Shown: positions 1 to 10,292, counted from the first letter of the stretch. The stretch: 64,000 bases of DNA from Marinobacter sp. es.042 (GCF_900188315.1 NZ_LT897781.1:1178001-1242000), one strand, 5' to 3'. Numbers and translations: made by a program. Notes: generated by a model from the letters alone, not told the origin.

Positions 1-185
1 GGCCTGATCTCTGGCAGTGGGACCGTCAATTCAACTTGCCGTTTGCAGAGGCCGTGGACGGAAGCATGACGTTCATGCCAATGCGGGATGGGGCTGTTTT
101 CGAGGTAAAGCTTTCCTCTTCGGGCCTGGTTGCTGTTCCGGTAAACGAGCAGGCGAGGGAAGCCGTGCAGTTCTGGAATCAATAG
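1..185 (+). CDS. 3' end of an unidentified gene (partial)
   Basis: The frame that stops at the TAG at 183-185 is open back to the left edge, giving about 60 residues that end in QFWNQ. The upstream part lies outside the window. The tail is acidic to neutral, with no membrane segment or motif I recognise, so I assign no function. A strong hairpin terminator follows 12 bases after the stop, which supports this as the true 3' end of a gene. An ATG-started reading in another frame (17-199) overlaps it but runs into the terminator and looks spurious. Confidence 0.6.
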   Translation, partial: PDLWQWDRQFNLPFAEAVDGSMTFMPMRDGAVFEVKLSSSGLVAVPVNEQAREAVQFWNQ

Positions 186-197
186 ATTTCCGGGCAT

Positions 198-231
198 AAA
201 AAAAGCCTGCGTCTAGACGCAGGCTTTTTTT
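198..231. terminator. Bidirectional intrinsic terminator
   Basis: A perfect palindromic stem (205-224, arms GCCTGCG/CGCAGGC around TCTAGA) is flanked by seven A on the left and seven T on the right. It can therefore end transcription of the partial plus-strand gene and of the convergent SCP2 gene. Confidence 0.9.
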
Positions 232-248
232 GTGCTTGACGGGAGCAA

Positions 249-563
249 TCAGCCCATCTTGAACAGTTCGCCCAACTTGGTTGCCAGCATCATATCGCCT
301 TCGGCGCGCAGTTGACCTGCCATGAATGCCTGCATGCCGTCGGTCTCGCCAGAAACGATGCCCTGCAGGGTTTCGGAGTTCATGATCAGGGTGACAGAAG
401 GATCGTCATGGGCGCCTTCGTGCTTTTTGCAGGTGCCGTCATTGATGACGAGGTGGTAGGTCTTGTCGTCCTCGATGTCGAACTGGAATACCAGGTCCAG
501 GCCTTGAGCTGCGTCTGCGTTGAAATTCTGTTCGAGTTGTTCAAATACCTGAGCTACAGACAT
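249..563 (-). CDS. SCP2 sterol-binding domain protein
   Basis: A 104-residue stand-alone SCP2 (sterol carrier protein 2) domain, a small fold that binds fatty acyl and other lipid ligands in a hydrophobic cavity. Family-typical features are the QFDIED..TYHLVINDG strand region, the SVTLIMNSETL segment and a C-terminal helix ending in LGELFKMG. It has no signal peptide and should be cytoplasmic. It is convergent with the partial gene to its left and divergent from sohB. The exact ligand and role are unknown for this bacterial family; lipid binding is inferred from the fold. Confidence 0.85.
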   Translation of the reverse strand: MSVAQVFEQLEQNFNADAAQGLDLVFQFDIEDDKTYHLVINDGTCKKHEGAHDDPSVTLIMNSETLQGIVSGETDGMQAFMAGQLRAEGDMMLATKLGELFKMG

Positions 564-794
564 TGTTTTACCCTTTTGATGGTTGTCTAGTCATGATCAC
601 GACGGCTTGATGTCCCTGGCTGCACGAGCCTGATCGGGTGCCCGGGTAGAGCCGACCTCGCAATCCGACTTTATGGTGAGTGGTCGGCCCTGTCAAGATC
701 GATCGAACGCTTGTTTTAATTTTTTTGCTCTCCTTATCACCATAAATTCGGTAAGTTACACTCTTGTTCCCGCACACTGAGTTGGAGAAGCACT

Positions 795-1856
795 TTGGAG
801 TTCCTGACAGAATACGGTTTGTTTTTGGCCAAGATTGTTACTTTCGTGGTGGCGGCCCTGGTAGTGATCTCTGTCATCATGTCCGCGGCCCAGAAGGATC
901 GGGGTGATCATGAGGGCGAGGGAGAACTCAAGATCCGGAAACTCAACGAGAAATACGAAAAGCTGCGTGAAACGATTCAGTCCCGGCTGATGTCTGATCA
1001 CCAACGAAAGGTGTTCGAGAAGGCCCGGAAAAAGGCTCAGAAGGCGGAGAAGAAAGCGGCCAAGGCCGCGAAGAATACCGATGAGCAGGATGACAGTCGT
1101 GGTCGCGTCTATGTTCTGGATTTCGACGGCGATATCAAAGCCAGCGACACAGATCCGCTTCGCAGGGCAATTACAGCGGTGCTGAGTATTGCCGATCCGG
1201 AAAAAGACGAAGTGGTTATCCGCCTCGAGAGCGGTGGTGGGCTGGTTCATTCCTATGGCCTTGCGGCCGCCCAGCTGGACCGGATTCGCAGCAAGGGTCT
1301 GCGCCTCACCGCCTGCGTTGACAAGGTGGCGGCTAGTGGAGGCTACATGATGGCCTGCGTCGCAGACAGGATCGTTGCTTCGCCTTTTGCCATCCTGGGC
1401 TCGATCGGTGTGGTTGCCCAGCTTCCGAATTTCCATCGTTTCCTCAAGAAGAACGACGTGGACTTCGAAGTGCTCACCGCTGGAGAGCACAAGCGCACCA
1501 TGACTATCTTTGGTGAAAACACCGATAAAGGACGACAGAAATTTCTGGAAGATCTTGAAGACACTCACGGTCTTTTCAAGGAGTATGTCAGCGAACGCCG
1601 GCCGGACCTGGACATTGCAGCCGTTGCCAATGGAGATATCTGGTTCGGCAAGCGAGCGCTCGAAGTGAAACTGATCGATGAGATCCAGACCTCCGACGAA
1701 TATCTCATTGAAGCCTGCGACCGGGCAGACGTAGTCTCAGTGGCATACCAGCGCAAACGGACCCTTCCGGAAAAACTCGGATTGGCCACTAGTTCGGCGC
1801 TTGAACACACTGTCTGGAAAGTCCTGGGCGCCTTCCGCAACCAGAAGTTCCAGTAG
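795..1856 (+). CDS. sohB: Probable inner-membrane protease SohB (peptidase S49)
   Basis: A 353-residue S49 serine protease of the SohB/SppA group. The N-terminus EFLTEYGLFLAKIVTFVV matches E. coli SohB closely and gives one membrane anchor. A charged Lys/Ala-rich stretch (about residues 75-95) follows, then the protease domain. The catalytic dyad is visible as Ser181 in AASGGYM and Lys233 in GEHKRTMT, the 52-residue spacing of the family. The start is a TTG at 795 preceded by GGAG about seven bases upstream; no ATG fits the conserved N-terminus. Other family members act in envelope protein quality control. It is followed 20 bases later by the AcuI-like gene. Confidence 0.93.
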   Translation: MEFLTEYGLFLAKIVTFVVAALVVISVIMSAAQKDRGDHEGEGELKIRKLNEKYEKLRETIQSRLMSDHQRKVFEKARKKAQKAEKKAAKAAKNTDEQDDSRGRVYVLDFDGDIKASDTDPLRRAITAVLSIADPEKDEVVIRLESGGGLVHSYGLAAAQLDRIRSKGLRLTACVDKVAASGGYMMACVADRIVASPFAILGSIGVVAQLPNFHRFLKKNDVDFEVLTAGEHKRTMTIFGENTDKGRQKFLEDLEDTHGLFKEYVSERRPDLDIAAVANGDIWFGKRALEVKLIDEIQTSDEYLIEACDRADVVSVAYQRKRTLPEKLGLATSSALEHTVWKVLGAFRNQKFQ

Positions 1857-1876
1857 ACCACTGAACGCGGAGACGA

Positions 1877-2908
1877 ATGATGACAACCAATTCCGAATTC
1901 AAGGCCTGGCGCGTTGAAGAGCAGGACGGCGAGTATGTCGGTGCCGAGAAATCACTGAGTACTGCCGACCTTCCTGATGGTGACGTCCTGATACGGGTAA
2001 GCCATTCTTCGCTCAACTACAAGGATGCACTGTCAGCTTCCGGCAATAAGGGCGTTACCCGTTCTTTTCCCCATACCCCGGGTATTGACGCAGCAGGGGA
2101 GGTCGTCGATTCCGCCACTGGCAAACCCTCGAACGGCAGTCCGGTTATCGTGACCGGGTACGACCTGGGCATGAATACGGACGGTGGTTTTGGCGAATAC
2201 ATCCGCGTACCTGCCGCCTGGTGTGTTCCCATGCCGGAAGGATGGAACGCTCGTACCGCTATGATCTATGGCACCGCCGGCCTCACCGCCGGTCTCTGTG
2301 TTCAGAAGCTTCTGACTATGGGCGCCAAGCCGGAGCAGGGCAAAGTCGCTGTTTCAGGAGCCTCCGGTGCCGTTGGCTCCGTTGCGGTGGAACTGCTTGC
2401 CAGACTTGGGTTCGACGTCGTTGCCATAAGCGGCAAGGCCGACCATGCAGACGATCTCAAAGCTCTCGGGGCTAAAGAAGTTGTGGGTCGTGAAACCCTG
2501 GCCGAAGAAAAGAAACCCCTCGTTAAACCGGCATTTGCGAACGCTGTCGATACGGTGGGTGGTGGCCCATTGGCCGAACTGCTCAAGCAGATCAAGCCTG
2601 GTGGCTCAGTGTCCTGTTGTGGTCTCGTAGCCGGTCCGGGCCTTCAGACCACCGTGCTGCCGTTTATCCTGCGAGGCGTGAATCTGCTGGGTGTCGATTC
2701 GGTAGAGATTCCCCTGCCAGAGAAAGAATCGGTATGGAAAAAATTCGCCGGGGAGTGGGCGTGTCCGAAGACCGAGGCGTCTGCCCGGGATATCGGTCGC
2801 GGTGAGCTCGATGGGGCGCTGAAGGCGTTCTTGAAAGGTGAATCAGCCGGCAAGATTGTCCTGGATCACTCTAAATCAGAAGCGACTCCAACCGAGAAGC
2901 TGGAATAG
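1877..2908 (+). CDS. acuI: Acrylyl-CoA reductase AcuI/YhdH-type oxidoreductase
   Basis: A 343-residue zinc-free medium-chain dehydrogenase/reductase of the YhdH/YhfP group, which reduces acrylyl-CoA to propionyl-CoA with NADPH. Visible features are the N-terminal SSLNYKDAL segment, HTPGIDAAGEV, the cofactor-binding AVSGASGAVGSVAVELL (about residues 155-172) and the CGLVAG segment. GGAG lies about five bases before the tandem ATG-ATG start. It is 20 bases downstream of sohB and may be co-transcribed. In marine bacteria AcuI serves DMSP/acrylate breakdown, but the gene is also common without other DMSP genes and none is seen here, so the substrate is not certain. Confidence 0.85.
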   Translation: MMTTNSEFKAWRVEEQDGEYVGAEKSLSTADLPDGDVLIRVSHSSLNYKDALSASGNKGVTRSFPHTPGIDAAGEVVDSATGKPSNGSPVIVTGYDLGMNTDGGFGEYIRVPAAWCVPMPEGWNARTAMIYGTAGLTAGLCVQKLLTMGAKPEQGKVAVSGASGAVGSVAVELLARLGFDVVAISGKADHADDLKALGAKEVVGRETLAEEKKPLVKPAFANAVDTVGGGPLAELLKQIKPGGSVSCCGLVAGPGLQTTVLPFILRGVNLLGVDSVEIPLPEKESVWKKFAGEWACPKTEASARDIGRGELDGALKAFLKGESAGKIVLDHSKSEATPTEKLE

Positions 2909-2933
2909 AAGAGAGGGAAAAGCCCCTCTCTTC
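2908..2933. terminator. Hairpin between convergent acuI and DUF934 gene
   Basis: Arms GAAGAGAGGG and CCCTCTCTTC pair perfectly around a six-base loop, beginning in the acuI stop codon. There is no long U-tract, so efficiency as an intrinsic terminator is uncertain. Confidence 0.55.
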
Positions 2934-2952
2934 GTACTCTAAAGCTTGATGA

Positions 2953-3459
2953 CTAGGAGGCCCGACGCCGGAACAGCGGGATCTCCGTATCGGTCGCGGC
3001 CTGGTAGCCCTGACTGAAGAAGTTCAGGCACCGCGCAGCCTTGTTGATGTCCTTATCGGCCCGAAGGACATAAGCATCGAATCCGCAGCGTTTCATGAAC
3101 TGCAGCTGATCCAGCAGTACGTCTCCGATGGCCCGAAGCTCGTTCTTGTAGCCGAAACGCTCACGCAGTAGCCGGCCAATGCTGTAACCGCGCCCGTCAC
3201 TGAACTTCGGAAAATTCACAGCGATCACCGGCAATTCGTTCACCCGACCGTCCAGAATTTCGGGCTCGTCGTGGCTGTTGAACCACACGCCAATTTCCTG
3301 TCGTCCGGTAAAATGCTCATAGCCTGCCAGCCAGAGATCCGCAGGGATTAACGCCGGCTGGTCGGCCGGAATATCCATCGATTCGCCCTCGGCGGGGCGG
3401 GGCACCACTACCCAATTGTCCTGGCGGATGCTGCCATCCAAAGAAATAACGTTAGGCAT
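2953..3459 (-). CDS. DUF934 protein, sulfite reductase partner
   Basis: A 168-residue DUF934 (COG3749) protein, annotated elsewhere as an oxidoreductase probably involved in sulfite reduction. It has the family's GRGYSIGRLLRERFGY and ELRAIGDVLLDQL segments. I place the start at the ATG at 3459, which has AAGGAG about eight bases upstream and overlaps the end of the sulfite reductase gene by 8 bases. An ATG further upstream (3483) lies deeper in that gene and lacks support. The overlap implies translational coupling and a shared sulfur-assimilation role. The biochemical activity of DUF934 is not established. Confidence 0.88.
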   Translation of the reverse strand: MPNVISLDGSIRQDNWVVVPRPAEGESMDIPADQPALIPADLWLAGYEHFTGRQEIGVWFNSHDEPEILDGRVNELPVIAVNFPKFSDGRGYSIGRLLRERFGYKNELRAIGDVLLDQLQFMKRCGFDAYVLRADKDINKAARCLNFFSQGYQAATDTEIPLFRRRAS

Positions 3460-5104
3460 AAACCCGCTCCTTGAATGGATCAATTCCTACGCGGCGATAG
3501 GTGTCGAGAAAGGTTTCCTCTTCCGTGCGCTTGTCTACGTAGACATCAATGATCTTTGAAATCACCTTGGGCATCTCATCCCGTGCAAAGGAAGGCCCCA
3601 GAATTTTGCCGATTGAGGCATCATGATGGGACGACCCGCCCAGACTGATCTGATAGAACTCCTGGCCTTTCTTGTCGACGCCGAGAACACCAATGTTGCC
3701 GACGTGGTGGTGACCGCAGGCATTCATGCAGCCGGAAATGTTCAGATCGATATTGCCCAGGTCGTACAGATAATCAAGATCATCGAACTGCCGCTGGATG
3801 GCCTCGGCCACCGGGATAGACTTGGCATTGGCCAGGGCGCAGTAATCACCACCGGGACAGCAGATAACATCAGTCAGGGTGTTCAGGTTCGCGGTACCGA
3901 AACCCATGGGTGTAATCGCCTGCCACAGTTCGAACAGCCGATCCTGGCGCACATCGGCCAGCACTACGTTCTGTTGATGAGTGACCCGGATTTCTCCGAA
4001 GCTGAACTCGTCTGCCAGATCGGCAATCTGTTCGAGCTGCTTGTCACTGACATCGCCTGGAGGAGTGCCGGTTTTTTTCATTGTCAGGGAGACGATGGCA
4101 TAGCCTGCCTTCTTGTGGGTGTCCACGTTGTGGGTCAGCCACTGGTCAAAGCCCCGGTTCTCAAACCGCTGGCTGGCCAGCAGGCCCGTGGCATTGTCGA
4201 TTTCCGCGTAATCCGGTTCGGTAAAGTAAGCCTGGATGCGTTGAATCGCCTCGGGCGTCAGCCGGGTCGGGGATTCCTTGATATGCTGCCACTCTGCTTC
4301 CACCTTTTCAGCAAAGCCTTCAGGGGTCAGAGCCTTCACCAGAATCTTGATCCGGGCCTTGAACTTGTTGTCGCGCCGACCGTACCGGTTATAGACGCGA
4401 AGCACGGCTTCCAGGTAGGTCAACAGATCCAGTTCCGGCAGGAAATCGCGAATAACCGGCCCGACCATGGGCGTACGGCCGAGACCACCGCCCACGTGTA
4501 CCCGGAAACCGAGATCGCCGGTCTCGTTGCGTACCATCTGAAGGCCGATGTCGTGCACCTGGATGGCGGCTCGATCGGTTTGTTCGGAAGCGTTCACGGC
4601 AACCTTGAATTTCCGCGGCAGGAAGGCGAATTCCGGATGGAACGTGGACCACTGGCGAATAATTTCGCAATAGGGCCGCGGATCTGCAATCTCGTCAGAC
4701 TGAGCACCGGAGAACTGGTCTGTGGTGGTGTTACGAATGCAGTTGCCGCTGGTCTGGTTGGCGTGCATTTCCACTTCAGCGAGTTCCGCAAGAATGTCTG
4801 GAACGTCTTCCAGCGCCGGCCAATTAAGCTGCACATTCTGGCGGGTGGTGAAGTGCGCATAGCCTTTGTCGTAGTCCCGCGTGATTCGGGCAAGCCGGCG
4901 AAGCTGGTCCGAGCGCATCATGCCGTAAGGAACACAGATCCTGAGCATGGGGGCGAGACGCTGAACGTACAGGCCGTTCTGCAGGCGAAGGGGAAGAAAC
5001 TCGTCTTCAGCCAATTCTCCGGCCAGCGCTCTTTCCGTCTGGTCACGGAACTGGGCAACCCTCTCGGCAGCCATTTGCCGATCGTGTTCATCGTATACGT
5101 ACAT
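3452..5104 (-). CDS. cysI: Sulfite/nitrite reductase hemoprotein CysI
   Basis: A 550-residue siroheme/4Fe-4S reductase that reduces sulfite to sulfide in cysteine synthesis. Two ferredoxin-like half domains are visible. The N-terminal half contains NCIRNTTTD. The cluster-binding cysteines lie in CCPGGDYC (about residues 413-420) and GCMNACGHH (about 455-462), the C-X5-C and C-X3-C family pattern. No CysJ-type flavoprotein is adjacent, as in pseudomonads, so electrons probably come from another donor. It is the first gene of a two-gene unit with the DUF934 gene. An A/T-rich stretch around 5185-5215 could hold the promoter. Confidence 0.93.
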   Translation of the reverse strand: MYVYDEHDRQMAAERVAQFRDQTERALAGELAEDEFLPLRLQNGLYVQRLAPMLRICVPYGMMRSDQLRRLARITRDYDKGYAHFTTRQNVQLNWPALEDVPDILAELAEVEMHANQTSGNCIRNTTTDQFSGAQSDEIADPRPYCEIIRQWSTFHPEFAFLPRKFKVAVNASEQTDRAAIQVHDIGLQMVRNETGDLGFRVHVGGGLGRTPMVGPVIRDFLPELDLLTYLEAVLRVYNRYGRRDNKFKARIKILVKALTPEGFAEKVEAEWQHIKESPTRLTPEAIQRIQAYFTEPDYAEIDNATGLLASQRFENRGFDQWLTHNVDTHKKAGYAIVSLTMKKTGTPPGDVSDKQLEQIADLADEFSFGEIRVTHQQNVVLADVRQDRLFELWQAITPMGFGTANLNTLTDVICCPGGDYCALANAKSIPVAEAIQRQFDDLDYLYDLGNIDLNISGCMNACGHHHVGNIGVLGVDKKGQEFYQISLGGSSHHDASIGKILGPSFARDEMPKVISKIIDVYVDKRTEEETFLDTYRRVGIDPFKERVYA

Positions 5105-5358
5105 AGTGGGAGGATCCTGCTTGAAAGCGACATATCCAGGCCGACGGCCTTATATCTGACGGGAAGGATAACAGCGGGTTTTTATTCTTAAAATGATTAT
5201 TTCAAAATATGTTTATCGACTCAGGCGATAAGCAGAAGGAACAAGGGACTGGACGAATATCAATTAACTGCTTAACTTGGAAGATGACGTTAGCAGTGTG
5301 CGCTGCTGCCGTGATAACAAGAAAAACACGGGACAAAAACTCGGAAAGAGGAACAGAC

Positions 5359-5463
5359 ATGAAAAAGACCGCACGTTCTGACAGTCAGGCCGATGCCGTT
5401 GCTGCCGTGCTGCTGGTGGTTCTTGCCGTGGCTTTCGCGGTGGTCTGGGTAGCTGGCCAGTAG
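5359..5463 (+). CDS. Predicted 34-residue membrane protein
   Basis: A short reading frame, ATG at 5359 with AGAGGA about six bases upstream. The peptide begins MKKTARSDSQADAV, continues with a single hydrophobic helix (AAVLLVVLAVAFAVVWVAG) and ends in Q. A longer reading from 5209 has no ribosome binding site near its start. It ends one base before the convergent DUF2970 gene. The Shine-Dalgarno sequence plus one clean transmembrane helix argue for a real small protein, but I recognise no family. Confidence 0.55.
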   Translation: MKKTARSDSQADAVAAVLLVVLAVAFAVVWVAGQ

Positions 5464-5464
5464 T

Positions 5465-5701
5465 CTACTGGCTCGCCAGGACCAGATTTACAATAACGAT
5501 CAGGCCCACAACAAAGCTGGCTGTGAACAGAATGCCGGCGATGATGTAAGGCCAGGGGCTATGGCTTGAAAAGTCCTCCTCCCGGCGCTTGTCGGACTGA
5601 ACTCCGAACGCGCCGGCGAGTATGCTTTGCATGACTTTCAAGACGCCAGGTCCACGCGGCTTTTTTTCTTCCCGTTTTTCCGCTTCTGTAGATTCTGTCA
5701 T
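5465..5701 (-). CDS. DUF2970 small membrane protein
   Basis: A 78-residue protein of the DUF2970 family. The N-terminus is hydrophilic and Lys/Glu-rich, the middle has VMQSILAGAFGVQS, and a C-terminal hydrophobic helix (PYIIAGILFTASFVVGLIVIVNLVLA) anchors it in the membrane. It lies 33 bases downstream of metH on the same strand, an arrangement also known from pseudomonads. The function is unknown. The pairing suggests co-transcription with metH but does not prove a role in methionine synthesis. Confidence 0.85.
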   Translation of the reverse strand: MTESTEAEKREEKKPRGPGVLKVMQSILAGAFGVQSDKRREEDFSSHSPWPYIIAGILFTASFVVGLIVIVNLVLASQ

Positions 5702-5734
5702 ACATCCGCCCCTGATCTGTGCTTCACCCGAAGC

Positions 5735-8700
5735 TTACTCTGCCGGATCGTACGCCAGGCTTGGCGCAAGCCAGCGTTCTGCCTCGGCCTTGGAAATGCC
5801 TTTGCGTTCAGCATAGTCCTCAACCTGGTCAGCGCCAATTTTCCCTACCGCAAAATACTTGGATTCCGGATGCGCAAAGTACCAGCCGGAGACGGCAGCG
5901 GTCGGGAACATGGCAAAGTGCTCGGTCAGCTCGATGCCCGCGGTATCAGTGGCCTCAAGCAAACTGAACAGTGTTGCCTTCTCCGTGTGGTCCGGGCACG
6001 CCGGGTAGCCGGGTGCCGGACGTATTCCGCGGTACCTTTCCTTTATCAGGTCATCGTTGGCCAGCTTTTCATCAGCGGCATAGCCCCAGAACTCCTGGCG
6101 AACCCGCTCGTGCATCCGCTCGGCGAAAGCTTCTGCCAGGCGGTCGGCCAACGCCTTCACCATAATCGCGTTATAGTCGTCGTTGGCATCTTTGAACTCT
6201 ACCGAGAATTCTTCTGCTCCAATGCCGGTGGTGACCGCGAAACCGCCCACGTAGTCCACGGTGCCGGAGCCTTCAGGCGCTACAAAATCCGATAGCGCCA
6301 TCATGGGTTTGCCCGGTGCCTTTTCATCCTGCTGACGAAGGTGGTGCAGGGTAGTCAGCTCCTCGGTGCAGGATTCGTCCGTGTAAAGCACAACATCGTC
6401 ACCACGGCGGTTGGCTGGCCAGAAACCGATGACGCCACGGGCAGAGACCCGTTTTTCATCAATCATCCGGCGCAGAATCTTCTGGGCATCGTCAAAGAGG
6501 TGTCGGGCAGCCTCGCCACGCTTCGGGTCATCAAAAATGGCCGGGTACTTGCCAGAAATATCCCAGGACATGAAGAACGGCGTCCAGTCGATGTAGTCCG
6601 CCAGCTCGTTGAGGTCATATTCCTCGAACACCCGGATGCCGGTGAAAGCCGGCTTTGGAGGCTGGTAGCCTTCGAAGGAGATGTCGGGGGCGCGATCACG
6701 AGCTTCCTTCAGGGAAACCAGCTTGGTGCGGTCACCCCGGTTCTTGCGGCGTTCGCGGATTTCGTCATATTCCGTACGGGCGGCTTCCACAAACTCGGGC
6801 TTCGCATTCTTGCTCAGAAGCTGGGATGCGACGTTCACGCAGCGGGATGCGTCCGACACGTACAGCGCGATGTCGTTCTTGTACTGGGGCTCGATTTTTA
6901 CCGCGGTATGCGCCTTGGAAGTTGTTGCGCCACCGATCATCAGCGGAATGTTGAAATCGAGTCGTTGCATCTCGCGAGCCACGTGGACCATTTCGTCCAG
7001 AGACGGTGTAATCAGACCGCTCAGACCAATAAGATCGACATCGTGTTCTTTTGCAGCAGCGAGGATCTTGTCGCAGGGCACCATTACACCCAGGTCAATC
7101 ACCTCATAGTTGTTGCATTGCAGGACCACACCCACGATGTTCTTGCCGATATCATGGACATCGCCCTTTACCGTGGCCATGAGGATCTTGCCCTTGGCTT
7201 TCTGATCTTCCGTTTTCTCCGCTTCGATGTAGGGAATCAGGTGTGCAACCGCCTGTTTCATAACGCGGGCGCTTTTGACCACCTGGGGCAGGAACATCTT
7301 GCCATCGCCGAAGAGGTCTCCGACCACGTTCATGCCATCCATCAATGGGCCCTCAATGACCTCAATGGGATGTGTGGCTCTCTGGCGGCAGGCTTCGGTA
7401 TCGTCCACGATATAGGTGGTTATGCCTTTGACCAATGCATGTTCCAGGCGCTTCTCCACCGGCCATTCACGCCAGGCCAGGTCTTCCTCCTGGGTTTTGC
7501 CGCCTTTGCCTTTGTAGCGTTCGGCGATCTCAAGGAGCCGGTCGGTGGAATCATCACGGCGGTTCAGGACAACATCTTCCACCAGCTCTTTGAGCTCCGG
7601 GTCGATTTCGTCGTAGATCACCAGTTGGCCGGGGTTCACGATGCCCATGTTCATCCCCGCCTTGGTGGCGTGGTAGAGGAACACCGAGTGGATGGCTTCA
7701 CGAACCACATCATTGCCGCGGAACGAGAAGGACACGTTGCTCACACCGCCGGAAATGGAGGCGTGGGGCAGGTTTTCCCGAATCCAGCGGGTGGCGTTGA
7801 TGAAATCCACCGCGTAGTTGTTGTGTTCCTCGATGCCTGTGGCAATGGCAAAGATGTTCGGATCAAAAATGATATCCGCCGGGTTGAAGCCGATGCCGGT
7901 CAACACGTCGTAAGAGCGCTTGCAGATCTCGGTCTTGCGCTCGTATGTGTCTGCCTGGCCCTGTTCGTCAAAGGCCATTACCACCACGGCGGCGCCATAG
8001 CGCATGCAGTCTCTGGCGCGCTTGACGAACTCCTCTTCGCCCTCCTTGAGGCTGATGGAATTCACCACCGCCTTGCCCTGGATGCAGCGCAATCCTGCTT
8101 CGATCACATCCCACTTGGAGGAGTCGATCATGATCGGCACCCGGGAGATATCCGGCTCGGAGGCGACGAGGTTCAGGAAGGTGACCATCACCTCTTTCGA
8201 CTCCAGCATGCCCTCATCCATGTTGATGTCGATGATCTGGGCACCGTTTTCCACCTGATCACGGGCGACGCTGAGGGCCTCTTCGTATTGCTCTTCCTTG
8301 ATCAGACGCAGGAAACGCTTGGAGCCCGTGACGTTGGTCCGCTCACCCACGTTAATAAACAGAACATTGTCGTCGCCTGTGAACGGCTCAAGGCCAGACA
8401 GACGCAATGCTTTCGGGCGCTCGGGAATCTTCCGGGGCGGGTACTTGGACACCGCCTGAGCGATGGCTTCGATGTGATCCGGCCGGGACCCACAGCAGCC
8501 ACCGATGATGTTCAGGAAACCGTCTCGGGCGAAGCCTTCGATGATCTCTGCCATTTCCTCGGGCGTCTGATCGTATTCACCAAACTCGTTGGGAAGGCCG
8601 GCATTCGGGTGGGCGCTGACATAGGTTTCCGCCTTTGCAGACAGCTCTTCCACATAAGGGCGCAGGGCGTCGGCCCCCAGTGCGCAGTTCAGGCCAACGG

Positions 8701-9433
8701 ATATGGGTTTGGCGTGGGCCACGGAATTCCAGAAAGCCTCGGTGGTCTGACCGGAAAGGGTTCGCCCGGAGGCATCGGTAATGGTGCCGGAAATCATGAT
8801 CGGCAGGGTGATGCCGCTGTCCTCAAAATACTGCTGAGTGGCATAGATCGCCGCCTTGGCGTTCAGCGTATCGAAAATGGTTTCAATCAGGATCAGGTCA
8901 CAGCCACCTTCGACCAGGCCTCCTACCGCTTCGTAGTAGTTGTCGACCAGGGTCTGGAAATCGACATTGCGGTAGCCAGGATTATTGACATCCGGTGAGA
9001 TGGAGGCCGTCCGCGATGTGGGCCCGACGGCACCGGCGACAAATCGCGGCTTTTCCGGGTTTTTCGCGGTGTACTCATCCGCGATCTGCCGGGCCAGTTC
9101 CGCTGCGGCCACGTTCAGTTCCCGGGCAATCGCTTCCAACCCATAGTCCGCCTGGGAAAGCTGGGTGGAGTTAAAGGTGTTGGTCTCAATAATGTCCGCG
9201 CCGGCGTCCAGGTAGTCTGCGTGGATGTTGCGGAGCAGGGCGGGCTGGGTCAGGTTCAGCAGGTCATTATTGCCCTGAACTTCCCGCTCGTAGTCGGCAA
9301 ACCGATCGCCACGGAACGCCTTCTCGTCCAGTTTGAGATTCTGGATCATGGTGCCCATGCCGCCATCAAGAATCACAATGCGTTCCTGCAGGGCCTTGTG
9401 GAGCTGGTCGAGACGGGTGGTGCGATCGGTCAT
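5735..9433 (-). CDS. metH: Cobalamin-dependent methionine synthase
   Basis: A full-length 1232-residue MetH, transferring the methyl group of methyltetrahydrofolate to homocysteine through cob(I)alamin. Domain order: homocysteine/zinc domain (about 1-340, cysteines in GLNCALG and GGCCGS), pterin-binding domain (about 350-620, from [11 protein letters not shown]), B12 cap and Rossmann domain (about 650-890) with the D-x-H-x-x-G signature around residue 760, and a C-terminal activation domain with [12 protein letters not shown] for S-adenosylmethionine. All key residues are intact. GGAAG precedes the ATG. I saw no recognisable cobalamin riboswitch in the 230 bases upstream. Confidence 0.97.
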   Translation of the reverse strand: MTDRTTRLDQLHKALQERIVILDGGMGTMIQNLKLDEKAFRGDRFADYEREVQGNNDLLNLTQPALLRNIHADYLDAGADIIETNTFNSTQLSQADYGLEAIARELNVAAAELARQIADEYTAKNPEKPRFVAGAVGPTSRTASISPDVNNPGYRNVDFQTLVDNYYEAVGGLVEGGCDLILIETIFDTLNAKAAIYATQQYFEDSGITLPIMISGTITDASGRTLSGQTTEAFWNSVAHAKPISVGLNCALGADALRPYVEELSAKAETYVSAHPNAGLPNEFGEYDQTPEEMAEIIEGFARDGFLNIIGGCCGSRPDHIEAIAQAVSKYPPRKIPERPKALRLSGLEPFTGDDNVLFINVGERTNVTGSKRFLRLIKEEQYEEALSVARDQVENGAQIIDINMDEGMLESKEVMVTFLNLVASEPDISRVPIMIDSSKWDVIEAGLRCIQGKAVVNSISLKEGEEEFVKRARDCMRYGAAVVVMAFDEQGQADTYERKTEICKRSYDVLTGIGFNPADIIFDPNIFAIATGIEEHNNYAVDFINATRWIRENLPHASISGGVSNVSFSFRGNDVVREAIHSVFLYHATKAGMNMGIVNPGQLVIYDEIDPELKELVEDVVLNRRDDSTDRLLEIAERYKGKGGKTQEEDLAWREWPVEKRLEHALVKGITTYIVDDTEACRQRATHPIEVIEGPLMDGMNVVGDLFGDGKMFLPQVVKSARVMKQAVAHLIPYIEAEKTEDQKAKGKILMATVKGDVHDIGKNIVGVVLQCNNYEVIDLGVMVPCDKILAAAKEHDVDLIGLSGLITPSLDEMVHVAREMQRLDFNIPLMIGGATTSKAHTAVKIEPQYKNDIALYVSDASRCVNVASQLLSKNAKPEFVEAARTEYDEIRERRKNRGDRTKLVSLKEARDRAPDISFEGYQPPKPAFTGIRVFEEYDLNELADYIDWTPFFMSWDISGKYPAIFDDPKRGEAARHLFDDAQKILRRMIDEKRVSARGVIGFWPANRRGDDVVLYTDESCTEELTTLHHLRQQDEKAPGKPMMALSDFVAPEGSGTVDYVGGFAVTTGIGAEEFSVEFKDANDDYNAIMVKALADRLAEAFAERMHERVRQEFWGYAADEKLANDDLIKERYRGIRPAPGYPACPDHTEKATLFSLLEATDTAGIELTEHFAMFPTAAVSGWYFAHPESKYFAVGKIGADQVEDYAERKGISKAEAERWLAPSLAYDPAE

Positions 9434-9665
9434 AGGTTTACTTCCGGATGTCGTTAAAAACGCGGTATTAAATTCAATGGCGCGGGATCATAGCAAAATT
9501 GCCCGAGCCCGTCTTAGTACGAATGACGATTATCAATTGCCTACTGCAAATACCTGCCAATACGGGAAATTCATTACCTTCGTAAAGCCCGACTATTTTA
9601 CTTGGTCTTTCATGTTCCCGCGAACTCCCTTAAAATGAATCCAAACTTTCAAACGGGTTGAAAAC

Positions 9666-10253
9666 ATGGCTCAGGTTACTGTGACAGATCCCGCTCGGGA
9701 TTATCTTGCACAACTTATCGAAAAACAGGACGTGGAAGGCATGGGCGTGCGTATCTTCGTGACGCAGCCCGGCACCAAAAACGCCGAAACCTGTCTGGCC
9801 TACTGCCCGCCTAACGAAGTAGTACCGACGGACGAGCAGGTAGATCTGGACAAGTTCATCCTGTATCTGGACCACAATTCCGTGCCTTTCCTCGAAGAGG
9901 CCTATGTGGATTACTCCAAGGACCAGATGGGTGGGCAGCTCACCATCAAGGCACCAAACGCAAAAGTGCCCAAGATCGATGACGACGCACCTCTGCCGGA
10001 TCGGGTGAACTACATCCTCGCTTCCGAGATCAATCCGAATCTGGCCGCCCATGGCGGCGAGGTGTCCCTTGTGGAGATCGTCGACGAATCCGTGGCCGTA
10101 CTGCGTTTCGGTGGTGGTTGCCAGGGTTGCTCGGCAGTCAGCCTGACCCTGAAGCAGGGCGTGGAATCAACCTTGAAAGAGCGGGTTCCGGAAATCACTG
10201 CCGTGCGTGATGTGACCGACCACTCCTACACCGAGAACGCCTACTACCAGTAA
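9666..10253 (+). CDS. nfuA: Fe/S biogenesis protein NfuA
   Basis: A 195-residue NfuA: a degenerate A-type scaffold domain at the N-terminus (about 1-100) and a Nfu domain at the C-terminus with the cluster-binding CQGC motif near residues 152-155. It carries 4Fe-4S clusters to target apoproteins, especially under oxidative stress or iron limitation. Length and domain order match E. coli NfuA. It stands alone, divergent from metH, and is followed by a GC-rich hairpin. Confidence 0.95.
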   Translation: MAQVTVTDPARDYLAQLIEKQDVEGMGVRIFVTQPGTKNAETCLAYCPPNEVVPTDEQVDLDKFILYLDHNSVPFLEEAYVDYSKDQMGGQLTIKAPNAKVPKIDDDAPLPDRVNYILASEINPNLAAHGGEVSLVEIVDESVAVLRFGGGCQGCSAVSLTLKQGVESTLKERVPEITAVRDVTDHSYTENAYYQ

Positions 10254-10272
10254 GTCCTTCCTGCTCGGTTTG

Positions 10273-10292
10273 CCGCGCCCTCCGGGGCGCGG
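10273..10292 (+). terminator. Hairpin after nfuA
   Basis: Arms CCGCGCCC and GGGCGCGG pair around a TCCG loop, about 20 bases after the nfuA stop. The following sequence is only moderately T-rich. Confidence 0.55.

Noticed and set aside
3623..5191. A 522-codon plus-strand open frame opposite cysI
   Set aside because: Antisense shadow of a well-conserved reductase; no family features.
6341..8998. An 885-codon plus-strand open frame opposite metH
   Set aside because: It shadows the unambiguous MetH coding sequence and its translation is low-complexity (His/Asp/Gly-rich) without motifs.
9521..9540. Fur-box-like sequence between metH and nfuA
   Set aside because: About 12 of 19 positions match by eye, which is near chance for an A/T-rich stretch; too weak to list as a feature.
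9434..9665. Cobalamin or SAM riboswitch upstream of metH
   Set aside because: The gap lacks the B12-box or SAM-type conserved stems that I could recognise.
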